Shown one piece after another: positions 8,305 to 18,280 of a DNA stretch of 64,000 nucleotides. The stretch spans positions 33,564 through 97,563 of the forward strand of contig CAMLMV010000025.1 in assembly GCA_946481275.1 (NCBI GenBank). Reading direction: 5' to 3'. This stretch comes from an uncultured Massilia sp. GTDB lineage: Bacteria > Pseudomonadota > Gammaproteobacteria > Burkholderiales > Burkholderiaceae. Made by a program: the position numbers and the translations under genes. The stretch's first letter is position 1; every line of letters starts with the position of its first letter. The notes under the pieces were generated by a model. The model did not search any database. It was not told the DNA's origin and saw nothing but the letters and a program-made list of their open reading frames with translations.

Positions 8305-10026
8305 ATGTCAGTCGACCACGTTCCCGGCCATTTGCGCCGCCAACCCCTTTATTCGCTGCTCAGCCTTGCCCTGATCGGGCTGTCCCAGGGCGTGGCCAGC
8401 GCCCAGCAACAAGTGCCGCAGGCGCCCCAGGTGACGCCGCGCGACCTGCGTCCGGCAGCGCCGGTCCAGCCGCCGGTCGCCTTGCCGCCCCAGCCGCTGC
8501 GCTCGGCGCCGCCGCCCAATGCGGACAAACTGTTCCTGCGCCTGGGCGACGTGCGCGTGCGGGACGGGTTCGACGAATTTGCCGGCCGGACGGAACGCCT
8601 GATCGCGCCCCTGCGCGGCCAGCGGGTGTCCGTGGCCGACCTGTACGCGCTGGGCGACGCCATCGAGGCGCTGTACCGGGAAGCGGGCTACCCGCTGGTG
8701 CGCGTCGTGATTCCGCCGCAATCGGTGGCGGACGACGCCGCGCTGCAGATCACGGTCCTCGACGGCTTCATCGAAAGCCTGAACCTGGACGCGGTCCCTG
8801 GCCACGCCCGCAAGGCGGTGGCCAGGGCACTGCAGCCGCTGGTCGGGCGCCGCCACCTGCGCGACGAGGAACTGGAACGCGCACTCACGCTGGCGGGCCG
8901 CGGCCCCGGCCTGGGCCTGCGCAGCGCGCTGGGCGCGGGCCGCGCAGCGGGCGGCACCGTGCTGGTGCTGCAGGGGATCCTGGCGCCGCTGGCGGCCAGC
9001 GTCTCGACCGACAACCGCCAGACCGATGCGATCGGTCCCTGGCAGTTCACGACCCAGGTGCGCGCCAACCAGCCGCTCGGCCTGGGCGAACAGGCGTATT
9101 TGTACGTGTCCGGCGGCTACCCGCCGGGCACGGCCTTCCACGCCGATGCGCCGCGCCGCGTGGCGGGCGGCGGCCTGATTGTTCCCTTGCTGGCCAATGG
9201 CCTGAGCCTGAACCCCGAATTCACCGTGTCGGACACGCGGCCACGCGCGCCGATCGCGGAACTGGCATCGCGCAGCCAGTTGAAGCGCTGGTCGCTGCGC
9301 CTGATCTACCCGGCCATCGTCACGCGCACGCAGGAGCTCACGTTGACCGGCGCGCTGGAAGCGAGCCGCCAGAGCGACTCGCTGCCGTTCTTCCAGTTCA
9401 CGCAAGACCTCGACCGGCTGCGCGTGGCGCGCGTTTCCGCCGACTGGAGCGGCGCCGTCGCGGGCGGCCAGGCGCGCGCCGGCGCCACGCTGTCGCAGGG
9501 CACCGGCCGGTTCGGCGGCCGCAGCGAAGCGGAGATTGCCGCCACCGGCATCCCGATGTCGCGCCCCGGCGCCACGGCGGCCTTCACCAAACTGGAAGCG
9601 AACCTGAGCTACGACGCTCCCCTGGAGTGGGGCTTCCAGGGCCACAGCGTGTTGCGCGGCCAGAAGGCAATCCGCGGCGTGATGCCCAGTGCGGAGATCT
9701 TCAGCATGGATGGCGAGGATGGCTTGTCGGCCCTGACGGCAGGCGGGCTGTCCGACGACGGCGGCTGGGTGCTGCGGCAGGAAGTGGCGCGGCCCTGGCA
9801 GCTGCCGGGCGCCGTCGGCGTCCTGCCGTATGGCTACTGGGCGGCTGCCCGCCCGTCCACGCGCCTGCCCGGCGGCACGGCGCGGAGCCACGCCACGTCA
9901 TGGGGATTCGGCCTGCGCGCCGGCTGGCGCAACGTCAGCCTGGCGGCGGAATGGGGCCGCGCATCGATCACACCGGGCAGCCGGCGCACGAGCCAGGCCT
10001 TCTTTAAAGCACAGGTGCAATTTTGA
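8305..10026 (+). CDS. Two-partner secretion outer-membrane transporter (TpsB, ShlB/FhaC/HecB family)
   Basis: A 573-residue Omp85-superfamily transporter. A signal peptide (SLLSLALIGLSQGVASAQ) is followed by a proline- and glutamine-rich linker, a POTRA_2-like domain (about residues 75-155: LFLRLGDVRVRDGF, then LYREAGYPLVRVVIPPQ), a second POTRA-type segment, and a 16-strand beta barrel ending in QAFFKAQVQF with C-terminal phenylalanine. It should recognise the TPS domain of the partner exoprotein in the periplasm and translocate it across the outer membrane. ATG 8305 is taken as the start because the coding frame upstream overlaps the regulator gene and lacks signal-peptide character. Its stop overlaps the start of tpsA by 4 bases, indicating translational coupling. 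The length is at the family norm. Confidence 0.9.
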   Translation: MSVDHVPGHLRRQPLYSLLSLALIGLSQGVASAQQQVPQAPQVTPRDLRPAAPVQPPVALPPQPLRSAPPPNADKLFLRLGDVRVRDGFDEFAGRTERLIAPLRGQRVSVADLYALGDAIEALYREAGYPLVRVVIPPQSVADDAALQITVLDGFIESLNLDAVPGHARKAVARALQPLVGRRHLRDEELERALTLAGRGPGLGLRSALGAGRAAGGTVLVLQGILAPLAASVSTDNRQTDAIGPWQFTTQVRANQPLGLGEQAYLYVSGGYPPGTAFHADAPRRVAGGGLIVPLLANGLSLNPEFTVSDTRPRAPIAELASRSQLKRWSLRLIYPAIVTRTQELTLTGALEASRQSDSLPFFQFTQDLDRLRVARVSADWSGAVAGGQARAGATLSQGTGRFGGRSEAEIAATGIPMSRPGATAAFTKLEANLSYDAPLEWGFQGHSVLRGQKAIRGVMPSAEIFSMDGEDGLSALTAGGLSDDGGWVLRQEVARPWQLPGAVGVLPYGYWAAARPSTRLPGGTARSHATSWGFGLRAGWRNVSLAAEWGRASITPGSRRTSQAFFKAQVQF

Positions 10027-13000
10027 GAAAGAACACCATCCTCCGTAGCTCGCGCGTACGGCGCGACATGGCCTGGCCGATGATGGTCGCGGCCAGCCTC
10101 CCGATCGCGGCGCCGCTGCCGACGTATGCGCAAACGCTGCCGACCGGCGCGGTGGTCACGGCGGGCAAAGTCACCATCAACACGCCGAACGCGAATGCGC
10201 TGGTCGTGCGGCAGGACACGCAGCGCGCCGTCGTCAACTGGTCGTCCTTCAATATCGGGAAGGGCAGCACGGTCGACTTCGCCCAGCCGAACGCCAGTGC
10301 GGCGACGCTGAACGTGGTCAAGGGCGCGACGCCGACGGATATCGCGGGGACCCTGAAGGCCAACGGGTCCGTGTTCCTGATCAACCAGAACGGCATCGCG
10401 ATCTCGTCGACCGGCGTCGTCGATACGCGCGCCGGTTTCGTCGCCTCCACCTTGAATATGTCGGAAGACGACTTCATGGCGGGCCGGAACGTCTTCGGCG
10501 GCAAAGGCGGCGCCGTCGTCAACCGCGGCCGGATCGTGACGGACCCCGGCGGCACCGTGGCGCTGCTCGGATCGAGCGTGGCCAACGATGGCGTGATCAG
10601 CGCGCCGCTGGGCAAGGTCGCGCTGGGCGCGGCGGAAGCGGCCACGCTGGACCTGTCCGGCGACGGCTATCTGCAGGTGCTGCTGCCGGCCGATGCGCAG
10701 ACGGCGGACGGCCAGGCGCTGGTGGGCAACAAGGGCGTCATCGAGGCCGACGGCGGCACGGTGATGCTGAAGGCGTCCACCGTGCGCGACGCGTTGCGCG
10801 AGGCGGTGAACATGCCCGGCACGATCCGCGCGCGCACCGTGTCCGGCCACGACGGCGCGATCGTGCTGGAAGGCGGCGAGGGCGGTACGGTGCAGGTGTC
10901 CGGCATGCTCGACGCCTCCGCGGCGCAAGGCGCGGCGGGACGCATCGACGTCGGCGGCGCGCAGGTCCGGCTGGCCGGCGCCGTGCTGGACGCCAGCGGT
11001 CTCGACCGCGGTGGCCTGGTGCGCGTGGGCGGGAGCTTCCAGGGCGGCAAAGGCCAGTCCTCGGACGATGCGCAGCGCTACGTCGGCCGCTTCGGCACGA
11101 CGGGCGCCGCGCCCGCGAATGTGCCCACCAACGCGGCCACGACGACGGTCGACGCGGCCAGCCACATCGACGTGTCCGCGCACGGCGCGGCGGGCGAGGG
11201 CGGCAGCGCCATCGTGTGGAGCGACAGGTCCACGACCATGCAGGGCAGCGTCGACGCGCGCGGCGCACAGGCGGCGGGTGCCGTGGAGGTGTCGTCGGCA
11301 TCGACCGTGCAATCGGTCGATTTGAAACGCATCGCCCTCGGCAAGGGCGGCAGGCTGCTGCTCGACCCGCAGGACATCCGGATCGACGACACGCCGGGCG
11401 GCACCGCGGGCAGCGTCGGCTACGGCGACAATCCGGGCGGCACGAGCCACCTGTATTCCGCCGACCTCGTGGCGCTGCTGGGCGGCGGCACCAGCGTGAG
11501 CCTGAAGGCCAGCCAGGACATCGAGTGGAACACCTTCAACGCGGTCGTCGCGCGCCCCTTCAACCAGGCGGCGGGCGCGCTGTCGCTGGCGGCGGGCCGT
11601 TCCGTCACCTTGAACGGCATCTTCGGCACCGCCGATGCCGACTGGTCCATCGTCGCCAACGACACCGCCGCCCACGGCGTGGTGGACAGCGAGCGGGGCG
11701 CGGGCGCGGCGCAGATCCGGCTGGGCGGCGCCAACTTCATCAACAGCAACGGCAAGCTGACCCTGACGCTGTCCGACGGCGCCGGCAATACGGAGCGCGA
11801 CGCGGGCGGCATCTTCCTGGGCGGCTACAACGGCAACGGCCTGTCCGCCGTCGTCGCGCCGGGCGCCACCTTTGCCGGCATGGCGCCGTACATCACGCTG
11901 ACGGGCGACATCAACGTCGCCAATACGGTCACGCTGACCGGCAACCTGAGCGTCTCGGCGATGTCGGCCACGCTGAGCGGCAACCGCGTGGACTGGACCA
12001 CGGAAGCCACCGACAACCTGCGCGGCGAAGGGGCGTTCACGTTCGTCGAGAACGGCACCATCACGCGTTTCGGCCGCCTGAACGGCGGCCAGACCACGCG
12101 CCTGGCGCTGGGCGACGGCGTCAACGCGGGCACGAGCCGCGTGTACGGCGACGCGGAGCCCGGTGCGGCGGCGCTCGGCACGCCGCTGCTGCACGTGACG
12201 GCGGGCACGGCGTCCGATGCGATGGGCGATATTCTCGCCGCCGGCTCGTTCGCGACGAGCGGCCCGGGTGTCACGGCCAACGTGGGCAGCCATACCTTGA
12301 CCCTCGGCGGCAGCGCGAGCCCGGCGTTCAACACGGGCCTGTCGGGCGGCTATTTCATCGACATGACCCCCGTCTCCATGCCGCTGACCGTCACGCGCCG
12401 CTCGGTGACGCCGAATGTGGGCGCGATGCAGGGCACGTACGGTACGGCGGCCTCCGTCGTCACGTTGTCGAACGTCGTCAACAACGACGCGCTGTCCGTG
12501 CTCGGCACGCTGAACGGCGGCGCCGAGCAGACGCTGGGCGCCGTCGGCGCCGGCTACGGCTTCAGCGCCAGGACGCCGGCCGGTACGTGGAATTACGGGG
12601 TGACCGGCTTGTCCGGCGCCGCCGCGGCCAATTACACGCTGGCGGCCGGGCCCTGGACGGGCACGCTGGCCGTGGCGCCGAAGATCGTGAACTATCAGGC
12701 GGCCCACAATACCACGGTGACTTACGGCGACACCGGCTTCGAAATCACGGGTCTCGTCGGCGCGCTGGCCGGCGACGACGTCGCGGGGGTGGGGACGGTG
12801 CTGTCCGGCGGCGTGCCCGTGCCCGCGGGGCGTCTCAAGGTCGGCAGTTACGACTACGTCGTCTCCGGCCTGACCGGCGCGGATGCGGCGAACTACCGTA
12901 TCGCCGCCAGCGGCAACCTCGACACGCCGTTCACCGTCACGCCGCGCGTGCTGGACTATTCCGTCGCGCTCGCCCGTTCCACCTATGGTTCGGCGGACGC

Positions 13001-16000
13001 GCTGGGTGCCGTAACCTTTAACAACGTGCTGTCCGGCGACGCCGTCACGGCGGGCGCCGTCGGCATCGACGTCAACGGGGCGCGGTTGACGGGCACGACC
13101 GCCGCGACCACGCCGGCGGGCAGCTACACGCAATCCATCACGAGCCTGTCCGGGGCCGATGCGGCCAACTACACGCTCGTGGGTTCGCATGCGGGCCAGC
13201 CGATGGTGGTGGCGCAAAAGCCGCTGCGCTGGATCGGTACGACGGCCTCGCAGGAATACGGCCTGGACTTGCCGACGCCGGCACTGGTCGGCGTGGTCAA
13301 CGGGGACGACGTCAAGGCCGTCGCGCAGGTCGTGCGCAAGACCGTGACGGGCCGCCCGTCGGTTGCGAACAAGCCGTCGGTGGGCGAATACGAAGTGGGC
13401 ATCGGCGCCCTGACCGGGACCGGGGCGAGCAACTACACCCTCGACCCGGGCGCCAGCCAGAACGGGGTGACCACCGTGGTGCCCAAGGTCGTGACGTATT
13501 CGATCGGCGCGCTGAACCTGACCTATGGAGATGGCGGCACGACGCCTGGCGTGACGGTGAACGGCGCGTTCACCGGCGACCTGTTCGATATCTGGTCCGT
13601 GATCCCCGGTATCGCGGGCGGCACCGTCACCGCCATCGGCCCGCGCACGCCGGCGGGCACCTATCCCATCAAAGCGGTGTGGTTGCCGCGCACCGGCGAT
13701 AATTACGTCCTGAGCCCCACCGGCAACACGGACGCCACGCTGACGATCGCGAAGCGTCCGGTCAGCTGGACCGTCGGCAACGGCACGGCGGTGTACGGCA
13801 ATACCCCGGGCAATCCCGTCGCCATGACCGGCCTGCTGGCGGGCGACGACGTGCTGCCGCGGGTGCAGGCGCTGGACAGCCAGGGCAGCGGCATCGCGCT
13901 GCCCGGCGTGGGCACGTACACGGCCGGCGTGACCGGCTTCGGCGGCGCGCAGGGCGCCAACTACGTGTCCACCGCGACGGGCAACGTCACCGGCCAGCTG
14001 ACGGTGACGCCGCGGCCGCTGAGCGTCGTCGTCAACAACAGCCAGTCCGTGTACGGCACGCTGGCCGCGCCCGAGGTGACGCTGGACGGCCTGCTGGCGG
14101 GCGATACGCTCGGCGTGCACACGCAGGTCGCGGTGGGGCAGAACGGCAGCGCGGTGGCGCTGACGGATCGCATGCCGGTCGGCAGCTATACCGTGCAGGC
14201 CACCGCGCAGGTCGATAACAATCCGAACTACATCCTGCAGAACAACACCGGCACGGCAACCTTGACGGTCAAGCCGAAGGTGCTCACCTATACCGGCCCC
14301 ACCGGCACGTATGTGTACGGCGCCGTGGTGAATGGCGTCGACCTGCGCAACACGCTGAACGGCGTGCTCTCCGGCGATGCCGTGACCTTGCCGATCATCC
14401 TGCAGGGCGACTGGACCAATACCGTCGCGAAGCGCCCGGTCGGCGACTATCCGTTCCCGGTGTCGCTGGTGCTCGGGTTGCAGGGCCGCGATGCGGGCAA
14501 TTACAGCGTGACCAGCATCGGCTCGTCGGACGGCCTGATCCGCATCGTGCCCAAGACCATCACCTACAAGACCTGGTTCCCGGACGCCACGACGCGCCAG
14601 TACGGCGACGTCAGGGGCCAGGTCGATATCCGGACCGACTTCGTGGGCCTCGCCTTCCCGGACGACCGCGTCGCGCTGGGCACCGTCTCGCTGGCCGGCG
14701 CCACGTATTCCAGCGGCGGCTACCTGAACGCCGGCACGTATCCGGCCCAGGCCGCGGGACTGTCCGGTCCGGACGCCGGCAATTACCGCCTGGCCGCCAG
14801 CGGCAACGAGATCGCCGCGCTGACCGTGGTGCCGCGCGCCGTGGCGCCGAGCTGGTCGCTGCTCTCGCTGGGCGGCATCGACATGGGCAGCAACCAGGTG
14901 AACAGCCTGGTGTACGGCAGCACCGGCGGCGCCCACGTCGGCATGACCGGCTTCACGCCGCTGGCCGGCGACAAGGCGGCGTTGACGGGGCAGATCCAGC
15001 TGCCCGGCGGCCCGGCGTCGTCGCTGGACGGCCGGCAGGACGTCGGCAGTTATGTCGTGACCGCGGCCCTGGGCGGCAAGGATGCCGCCAATTACTATGT
15101 GCGCGACGCCGGCCTGAACGGCGAAGTCGGCCGCATCGACATCACGCCGCGTCCGCTCAGTGTGACCTACAAGGACTGGCGCGATACGTACGGCAACACG
15201 CCGCTGCCGGCCACCACCCTGAGCGGTGTGCTGCCCGGGCAAAGCGTGCAGGTCACCGGTGAATTGCTGGACGGCGCGGGCAATGCGGTCGATGTGGGCA
15301 GCCGCACGCCGGCCGGCAGCTACACGTACCAGGCGACGGGCCTTACCGGCAGTGCGGCGGGCAATTACACGCTGGTGCGCGACGCGACCAGCTGGCTCGA
15401 CTCGGCCAGCGGCATGACGCTCAAGGTCGGGCCATCGAACACGGCCAAGGTCCAGGTGGACAAGGCGCGGCTGACGGTGCGCTATACCGGACCGACCGAC
15501 ATGGTCTACGGCAGCAACCCCAGCACGCCCGTCGTGACGGGATTTGTCGCCGGCGATGCGAAGGAATGGGGCGCCTGGCTGACGACGACCAGTTCGGCCA
15601 CGCCGGGCGACGTGGGCAAGACCTTCAACCTCGGATCGAAGGCCTACCTGCCGGCCGGCACGTACGACTTCAGCATCCTGCTGGGCGATTCGATTGCGAA
15701 GAATTACGAAGCGCCGGCAAAACTGCCGGCCCTGACGGTGGCACGGCGCGCCATCGGCGGCACGGCGACCGGCACGTCGTTCGAGTACACGGACTTCAAC
15801 GGCGTGAATGCCTGGACGGCCCTGACGGGCACCGTCAGCGGCGCACTTCCCGGCGAATCCCTGACGCTGAAGCAGGTCTATGTCGACAGCAAGGGCAACC
15901 CGGTCCAGCCGAACCTGTACAGCGACGCGGGCACCTACCAGGCACGCGTGTCCGAGCTGGGCGGCGCCACCGCCGCCAACTACGTCCTGGACCCGGCACT

Positions 16001-18272
16001 GCTCAAGACCGCCGACGTGGTCATCCGGCCCAAGCCGCTGGACCTGCACCTGGCGGCGACGCAGACGACGACCTACGGCAGCTCGCCGGTATTCGCCGTC
16101 GCGGCAAACTATCCGCGGGATGCCGTCACGTACCTGATCTCCGGCGCGGGCCTGCCGGGCAAGGCGCTGGCGGAGCAGGAACCGTCGATGAAAAATGGCT
16201 TCACCCGGAGCCTGGTGCTGGACCAGCTCGTGGATGCGGGCGAGTACGCCTACAACATCACGCTGGGCGGTGCCAAGGCGGGCAACTACGTCCTGACCGG
16301 CGCCACCGGCGGCACCTGGGTGATCAAACCCAGGACCCTGACGTGGACCGTGGCGCCGGGCAGCGGCCAGTACGGCTACTACAAGGATTGCGACGGCTTC
16401 AGCTGCACCTCCCTGGTGCCCGGCGTCGACATCGGCAAGCCGGTCTACAACGGCGTGATCACGGGCGACGACGTGGGCGGCAACGTGGCGATCCTGGACC
16501 TGAAGGGCGCGCCCATGACGGTCGATGCGAAGACGCCCGTCGGCAACTACTTCGAAGTCGTGACCGGCCTGACCGGCGCGCAGGCGAAGAACTACACGCT
16601 GGCGACCAGCGGCAACCTGCCCGGTACCTTGACCATCAATCCGCTTTACCTGCGCTATTCGACCGCCAGCAGCGTGGCCATCGAAGGCCAGGGCCAGATC
16701 GGCGACGGGGGCAAGGTGACCCTGCAGACGATCGGCGGCGTGCCGCTGCCGAACGGCGAGACCATGCCCGGCGCGGTGATCGGCATCTACGTGCCATCCG
16801 CAGACGGCTACGCGCAGCTGGGCACCCCGCTGGGCCAGGGCCGCTATTACTACGAGGCGATCGGCCTGACCGGCCCGTACGCGGGCAACTACCGCCTGCT
16901 GCCGGTGCAGAATCATGCGCGCTTCAACATCCCCGTCAGCCTGAACGACATCGGCGTGCTGGACGTGTACAAGGACAGCCGCTTCGGCCTGCCGTTCGTC
17001 CCGGCCAAGGATCTGCCGGCATTGACGGTGACGCAACCGCCGGCGCCCGATACGCCGATCCATTCGCAAACCGGGCAGGCCGGCGGCGCCCTGCTGGCGG
17101 ACCAGCCGGGCGGCATCGGCTTCACGCGGACCTCGGGCGAGGAAAACAGGCCGACGCCCGATTTCGAGCGCCCCGTCACCGGCAACGGCACGGTCGTCGA
17201 AACCCATGTCGGCCCGACCGGCGTCAGCGCCGCGGCAGGCGGTGCGGTCGACACGGACCTGGTGAGCGGCCCGGTCACCGTCGACACGCAGGCCAGCGGC
17301 GTCGCGACGGCGCTCGCCAGGTTCGGCGTGACGGGCGTGACCGTCAGCGCGACGGCGGACGGGCATGTCGATATCACGATCAGCAGCGGTCCCGTGGACG
17401 CGAGCGTCGGCGCCCAGGGCGAAGTCGGCGTCGACATGAAGATCGGCCGGACCGGCGTCAAGATCGATGCCGATGCCACGGTCGGCGCGTTCGCCAGCGG
17501 CGGGGCGCACGGCGGCCTGGGCGGCGGCCTGGACGGCAACGTGAACCTGACCACGGGGACGTTCGCCTACGCCACGACCACGTACAACTACGGCATCACC
17601 AACGGCGTGCTGACCATGACCACGGGCGCGCATGCGGGCGTCGGCACATCGGCCGGCGTGAGCGGCGGCTTCTCCGGCGAGGCGGCCAGCATCCAGGGCG
17701 GCGCGACCGTGTATTCGCCGGGCGTGGTGGGCGGGAACTTCAGCGTCGGCGCGGGGTATTCGAACGGTGTCGTCAGTTTCAGCCTCGACATCGGCGCGCA
17801 GATCGGCATCGGCGGCCTGGATCTCAAGCTGAATTTCGGCGTGGACGTCGGGAAGGTCGGCGCCGTGTTCTCGGACCTGGCCCGCGGCGGCGGTCCGAGC
17901 ATCTACGAACGGCAGCGGGAGGCCGACAGCCATGCGCTGGGCCTGAAGGACGATCCGGCCGCGCGCTTCGCCTACCTGAACGGCAATTCCGACTGGAACC
18001 ACGACAACGACGGCAGCAGGGAGAACGCCGTGTTCCTGCAGCAGTACAAGGACATGCTGAACGCGACGACGAAGATGGTGACGGACCAGCAGAACTGGCA
18101 GAAGACGTTCATCAACCTGCTGCAGACGGATCCGGCCAGGGCGGTCGAGTTCTCGCGCAACAAACCGGACTTCACCAGCCAGTACTGGGACGTGCAAAGG
18201 CAGGCGTCCCGCCTGGGCGTCAAGATGCGCGTGGACGACGGCCAGCTGGTGTATGCGAACATGCCGCGATAG
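10023..18272 (+). CDS. Giant TpsA exoprotein: haemagglutinin-type TPS domain plus MBG repeat array
   Basis: A 2749-residue secreted filamentous protein, substrate of the TpsB encoded just upstream. The start is a TTG (10023) inside the overlap TTGA with the tpsB stop; it is preferred over ATG 10068, which has no Shine-Dalgarno sequence and would shorten the long two-part signal peptide (ends PTYAQT). The TPS domain (about residues 38-300) shows VNWSSFNIG, VFLINQNGIAISSTG and VVDTRAGFVAST, the usual secretion motifs. Residues about 790-2310 hold about 16 repeats of some 80-100 residues in the MBG style: each begins with a K/R-P/x-L/V strand and a YG motif (TYGDTG, VYGNTP, QYGDVR) and ends G-A-x-x-A-x-NY-x-L. 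A glycine-rich region (about 2370-2620) and a polar C-terminal 120 residues follow. It is likely an adhesin or biofilm fibre. The polar end could be a distinct domain; no toxin motif was recognised. Confidence 0.9.
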   Translation: MRKNTILRSSRVRRDMAWPMMVAASLPIAAPLPTYAQTLPTGAVVTAGKVTINTPNANALVVRQDTQRAVVNWSSFNIGKGSTVDFAQPNASAATLNVVKGATPTDIAGTLKANGSVFLINQNGIAISSTGVVDTRAGFVASTLNMSEDDFMAGRNVFGGKGGAVVNRGRIVTDPGGTVALLGSSVANDGVISAPLGKVALGAAEAATLDLSGDGYLQVLLPADAQTADGQALVGNKGVIEADGGTVMLKASTVRDALREAVNMPGTIRARTVSGHDGAIVLEGGEGGTVQVSGMLDASAAQGAAGRIDVGGAQVRLAGAVLDASGLDRGGLVRVGGSFQGGKGQSSDDAQRYVGRFGTTGAAPANVPTNAATTTVDAASHIDVSAHGAAGEGGSAIVWSDRSTTMQGSVDARGAQAAGAVEVSSASTVQSVDLKRIALGKGGRLLLDPQDIRIDDTPGGTAGSVGYGDNPGGTSHLYSADLVALLGGGTSVSLKASQDIEWNTFNAVVARPFNQAAGALSLAAGRSVTLNGIFGTADADWSIVANDTAAHGVVDSERGAGAAQIRLGGANFINSNGKLTLTLSDGAGNTERDAGGIFLGGYNGNGLSAVVAPGATFAGMAPYITLTGDINVANTVTLTGNLSVSAMSATLSGNRVDWTTEATDNLRGEGAFTFVENGTITRFGRLNGGQTTRLALGDGVNAGTSRVYGDAEPGAAALGTPLLHVTAGTASDAMGDILAAGSFATSGPGVTANVGSHTLTLGGSASPAFNTGLSGGYFIDMTPVSMPLTVTRRSVTPNVGAMQGTYGTAASVVTLSNVVNNDALSVLGTLNGGAEQTLGAVGAGYGFSARTPAGTWNYGVTGLSGAAAANYTLAAGPWTGTLAVAPKIVNYQAAHNTTVTYGDTGFEITGLVGALAGDDVAGVGTVLSGGVPVPAGRLKVGSYDYVVSGLTGADAANYRIAASGNLDTPFTVTPRVLDYSVALARSTYGSADALGAVTFNNVLSGDAVTAGAVGIDVNGARLTGTTAATTPAGSYTQSITSLSGADAANYTLVGSHAGQPMVVAQKPLRWIGTTASQEYGLDLPTPALVGVVNGDDVKAVAQVVRKTVTGRPSVANKPSVGEYEVGIGALTGTGASNYTLDPGASQNGVTTVVPKVVTYSIGALNLTYGDGGTTPGVTVNGAFTGDLFDIWSVIPGIAGGTVTAIGPRTPAGTYPIKAVWLPRTGDNYVLSPTGNTDATLTIAKRPVSWTVGNGTAVYGNTPGNPVAMTGLLAGDDVLPRVQALDSQGSGIALPGVGTYTAGVTGFGGAQGANYVSTATGNVTGQLTVTPRPLSVVVNNSQSVYGTLAAPEVTLDGLLAGDTLGVHTQVAVGQNGSAVALTDRMPVGSYTVQATAQVDNNPNYILQNNTGTATLTVKPKVLTYTGPTGTYVYGAVVNGVDLRNTLNGVLSGDAVTLPIILQGDWTNTVAKRPVGDYPFPVSLVLGLQGRDAGNYSVTSIGSSDGLIRIVPKTITYKTWFPDATTRQYGDVRGQVDIRTDFVGLAFPDDRVALGTVSLAGATYSSGGYLNAGTYPAQAAGLSGPDAGNYRLAASGNEIAALTVVPRAVAPSWSLLSLGGIDMGSNQVNSLVYGSTGGAHVGMTGFTPLAGDKAALTGQIQLPGGPASSLDGRQDVGSYVVTAALGGKDAANYYVRDAGLNGEVGRIDITPRPLSVTYKDWRDTYGNTPLPATTLSGVLPGQSVQVTGELLDGAGNAVDVGSRTPAGSYTYQATGLTGSAAGNYTLVRDATSWLDSASGMTLKVGPSNTAKVQVDKARLTVRYTGPTDMVYGSNPSTPVVTGFVAGDAKEWGAWLTTTSSATPGDVGKTFNLGSKAYLPAGTYDFSILLGDSIAKNYEAPAKLPALTVARRAIGGTATGTSFEYTDFNGVNAWTALTGTVSGALPGESLTLKQVYVDSKGNPVQPNLYSDAGTYQARVSELGGATAANYVLDPALLKTADVVIRPKPLDLHLAATQTTTYGSSPVFAVAANYPRDAVTYLISGAGLPGKALAEQEPSMKNGFTRSLVLDQLVDAGEYAYNITLGGAKAGNYVLTGATGGTWVIKPRTLTWTVAPGSGQYGYYKDCDGFSCTSLVPGVDIGKPVYNGVITGDDVGGNVAILDLKGAPMTVDAKTPVGNYFEVVTGLTGAQAKNYTLATSGNLPGTLTINPLYLRYSTASSVAIEGQGQIGDGGKVTLQTIGGVPLPNGETMPGAVIGIYVPSADGYAQLGTPLGQGRYYYEAIGLTGPYAGNYRLLPVQNHARFNIPVSLNDIGVLDVYKDSRFGLPFVPAKDLPALTVTQPPAPDTPIHSQTGQAGGALLADQPGGIGFTRTSGEENRPTPDFERPVTGNGTVVETHVGPTGVSAAAGGAVDTDLVSGPVTVDTQASGVATALARFGVTGVTVSATADGHVDITISSGPVDASVGAQGEVGVDMKIGRTGVKIDADATVGAFASGGAHGGLGGGLDGNVNLTTGTFAYATTTYNYGITNGVLTMTTGAHAGVGTSAGVSGGFSGEAASIQGGATVYSPGVVGGNFSVGAGYSNGVVSFSLDIGAQIGIGGLDLKLNFGVDVGKVGAVFSDLARGGGPSIYERQREADSHALGLKDDPAARFAYLNGNSDWNHDNDGSRENAVFLQQYKDMLNATTKMVTDQQNWQKTFINLLQTDPARAVEFSRNKPDFTSQYWDVQRQASRLGVKMRVDDGQLVYANMPR
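12388..16920 (+). repeat. Array of about 16 MBG-type repeats inside the TpsA gene
   Basis: Tandem diverged coding repeats, unit about 80-100 codons. Openings include VTPNVGAMQGTYG, VNYQAAHNTTVTYGD, LDYSVALARSTYG, VTYSIGALNLTYGD, VSWTVGNGTAVYGN, LSVVVNNSQSVYG, LTYTGPTGTYVYG, ITYKTWFPDATTRQYGD, LSVTYKDWRDTYGN and LTVRYTGPTDMVYG. The copies are strongly diverged, so recent slippage expansion is not suggested. One unit (near 15780) has lost the YG motif, and the last (near 16650) is degenerate. Confidence 0.8.
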
Positions 18273-18280
18273 AGGGAAGA

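Noticed and set aside
9834..18197. A 2787-codon open frame on the minus strand opposite the TpsA gene
   Set aside because: It is a shadow of GC-rich codon usage: its translation is dominated by R, A, H, G and V without domain features, whereas the plus strand has signal peptide, TPS domain and repeats.
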